Assembly: GCA_040876735.1 (NCBI GenBank)
Contig: JBBDPC010000005.1
Location: 1-64,000 of the forward strand
Length of the DNA stretch: 64,000 bases
DNA from: Natronomicrosphaera sp040876735
GTDB taxonomy: Bacteria > Planctomycetota > Phycisphaerae > Phycisphaerales > Phycisphaeraceae
Direction of reading: 5' to 3'
The notes beneath the pieces were generated by a model that did no database searches, was not told the origin of the DNA, and saw only the letters and a program-made list of their open reading frames with translations. The number at the start of each line of letters is the position of its first letter. Position 1 is the stretch's first letter. The translations under genes and the position numbers were made by a program. Shown here piece by piece: positions 62,927-64,000 of the stretch.

Positions 62927-63754
62927 TCACCAGTAGTCCCATTGGGGCCGACCCACGGCAATGCTGCGGTGGATCAATGCGCCGGGTCCGCCGGCGTGTG
63001 CGGGATGGGATGCGAAGATGTTGTCGGATAGCGTGAGGATGCCGCCATACTGCGTGCGCTGGAGGTAGTCGCCGTGGCTGACGCTGCCGTCGCCGCGGCC
63101 GAAGGCGCCGTTCCACCGTTCACCGTCATACCACTTCGGGTTTCCACCGCTGCTGTAACCCTCGGCATCGGTATCGCGGTCGCCCACGATGATCGCCTGG
63201 CTGCTGACGGAACTGCCCCACTCGCTGCGTCGGGCGTCGCGGTAGGCCTCGCCGCCGAGGTCGTTGCCGTTCATCCATTGCAGCGCGAGCATTGCATAGG
63301 AATAGTGCCAGCGTTCGAAGTCGTTGATGCCCCCGCCTTCCCAGACGGTCCGAGGCGGGTTGCTCGCGTCGCCTTCGCGCAGGTACTCGAGCGGGCTGAT
63401 GATGCCTTCGGCTGCGGTATAGCCGCCGTCGAGCAGTTCCCAGTAGCGCCGCTGGGTGTTCATGCCCGCCTTCACGCTGGGCGATCCGCCGACGCCCCGG
63501 CCTTCATTGATGAACTCGCCGTTGCTCTGAAAGCCCACGAAGTAGCCGTTGTTGTCCAGCCCCTGGATGTGCAGCGACTGGACGAGGCTACGCAGGTTGG
63601 CGGCGTTGACCGCCCGCCGCGCAGCGAGTCGGGCCTGTTGCAGGGCGGGCAGCAGCAAGGCGATCAGCAGTGCAATGATAGAGATGACCACGAGTAGTTC
63701 AATGAGCGTGAACCCGCGGCAGAGCGCGAAGCGGTGACAGGCCGGGCGATGCAT
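62927..63754 (-). CDS. Pseudopilin-like protein (prepilin-type N-terminus)
   Basis: A 275-residue protein with leader CRGFTLIELLVVISIIALL. The globular part has no recognised domain; VGDRDTDAEGYSSGGN and the C-terminal HRSIAVGRPQWDYW are notable. It follows a PEP-CTERM gene on the same strand, separated by a probable terminator, and precedes the GntR regulator gene. Confidence 0.88.
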   Translation of the reverse strand: MHRPACHRFALCRGFTLIELLVVISIIALLIALLLPALQQARLAARRAVNAANLRSLVQSLHIQGLDNNGYFVGFQSNGEFINEGRGVGGSPSVKAGMNTQRRYWELLDGGYTAAEGIISPLEYLREGDASNPPRTVWEGGGINDFERWHYSYAMLALQWMNGNDLGGEAYRDARRSEWGSSVSSQAIIVGDRDTDAEGYSSGGNPKWYDGERWNGAFGRGDGSVSHGDYLQRTQYGGILTLSDNIFASHPAHAGGPGALIHRSIAVGRPQWDYW

Positions 63755-63793
63755 GGCGCGTGCTCCGGAAGGTGGTGCGTGATGATGATGAAA

Positions 63794-63823
63794 CCGGCCC
63801 GCCCGCGTTGGCGGACGGGTCGG
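63794..63823 (-). terminator. Probable terminator of the PEP-CTERM gene
   Basis: A 13-bp stem with two wobble pairs (arms 63794-63806 and 63811-63823) and a 4-base loop, followed by UUU on the minus strand, 31 bases after the PEP-CTERM stop codon. Confidence 0.5.
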
Positions 63824-63853
63824 GTAGGTTAGGTCTCAAGGTCAACCACCGGG

Positions 63854-64000
63854 TCAGGCAATGGACCGGGTCATCTGACTGCGCCGCCGCATCAGCATCA
63901 GCGCCCCGCCGACGCCCATCAGGGCCAAGCTGGCGGGTTCGGGGATCGGCGTCACCGAAGTGAGCGACGTGCCGAAGCGGACTTCATCGAAAATGGGCGT
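63854..64000 (-). CDS. PEP-CTERM protein, C-terminal fragment (runs off the window)
   Basis: The last 48 residues of a protein whose start lies beyond the right edge. They contain the sorting signal PIPEPASLALMGVGGALMLM followed by RRRSQ and nine more residues before the stop at 63854. This is the third PEP-CTERM protein in the window and shares the PEPASLAL core with the other two. Nothing can be said about its main domain. Confidence 0.88.
   Translation of the reverse strand, partial: TPIFDEVRFGTSLTSVTPIPEPASLALMGVGGALMLMRRRSQMTRSIA

Overview
The window is high-GC bacterial chromosome and almost certainly comes from the Planctomycetota, most plausibly class Phycisphaerae. The signs are three PEP-CTERM proteins with the PEPASLAL anchor, four pseudopilin-like proteins with an FTLIELLVVISII start, three XylR-type regulators (LacI-like sensor plus AraC output), a PadR/HAAS pair, a BlaI/M56 pair, and many secreted carbohydrate-active enzymes. 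The taxonomy is inferred from gene content; there is no rRNA or other phylogenetic marker in the window.

Region by region: (1) 0.1-5.4 kb, minus strand, holds two sensor/regulator pairs: PadR with a HAAS-domain membrane protein (with a clear 19-bp operator), and BlaI with an M56 metalloprotease carrying SLBB-like repeats. (2) 5.6-8.4 kb is a lower-GC island with a large serine recombinase that has three C-terminal helix-turn-helix repeats, a strong terminator and a small ORF. (3) 8.5-11.3 kb holds thiS-thiG (thiamine thiazole synthesis), a thioredoxin-fold lipoprotein and a PmtA-like methyltransferase. (4) 11.7-14.0 kb holds two secreted proteins of unknown function. (5) 14.0-21.7 kb holds a secreted alpha/beta hydrolase, a XylR regulator and a multi-pass membrane protein, divergent from an FG-GAP repeat protein. 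(6) 21.9-28.1 kb is a tight three-gene operon: PQQ-type beta-propeller, a dikinase-like phosphotransferase without the PEP-binding barrel, and a small membrane protein with Oxa1/EMC3-like layout. (7) 28.2-33.6 kb holds a sulfatase, a large secreted glycoside-hydrolase-like protein and a GH10 xylanase-like enzyme. (8) 33.9-42.1 kb, minus strand, reads as one sugar locus: XylR regulator, pseudopilin, a solute-binding-protein/permease fusion, a second permease and a heparinase-like enzyme. (9) 42.4-45.8 kb holds two PEP-CTERM proteins around another XylR regulator. (10) 45.8-62.6 kb, minus strand, is a long polysaccharide-degradation cluster: a GntR/LacI regulator, two pseudopilins, three related secreted lyase-like proteins, a clan GH-A hydrolase, GH28, GH42-like and a heparinase-like enzyme. 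(11) The right end carries a fourth pseudopilin and the C-terminus of a third PEP-CTERM protein.

Taken together, this is a genome segment devoted to sensing and breaking down complex, probably sulfated or uronic-acid-containing polysaccharides. Secreted enzymes act outside or in the periplasm, the fused ABC importer brings in products, and GH10, GH28, GH42-like and one heparinase-like enzyme without signal peptides would act on oligosaccharides in the cytoplasm. The features that seem least explained are the beta-propeller/dikinase/EMC3-like operon, the fused importer whose partner permease carries a winged-helix-like loop, the triple-HTH recombinase, and the three lyase-like paralogues. No tRNA, rRNA, CRISPR array or transposase IS element was seen.
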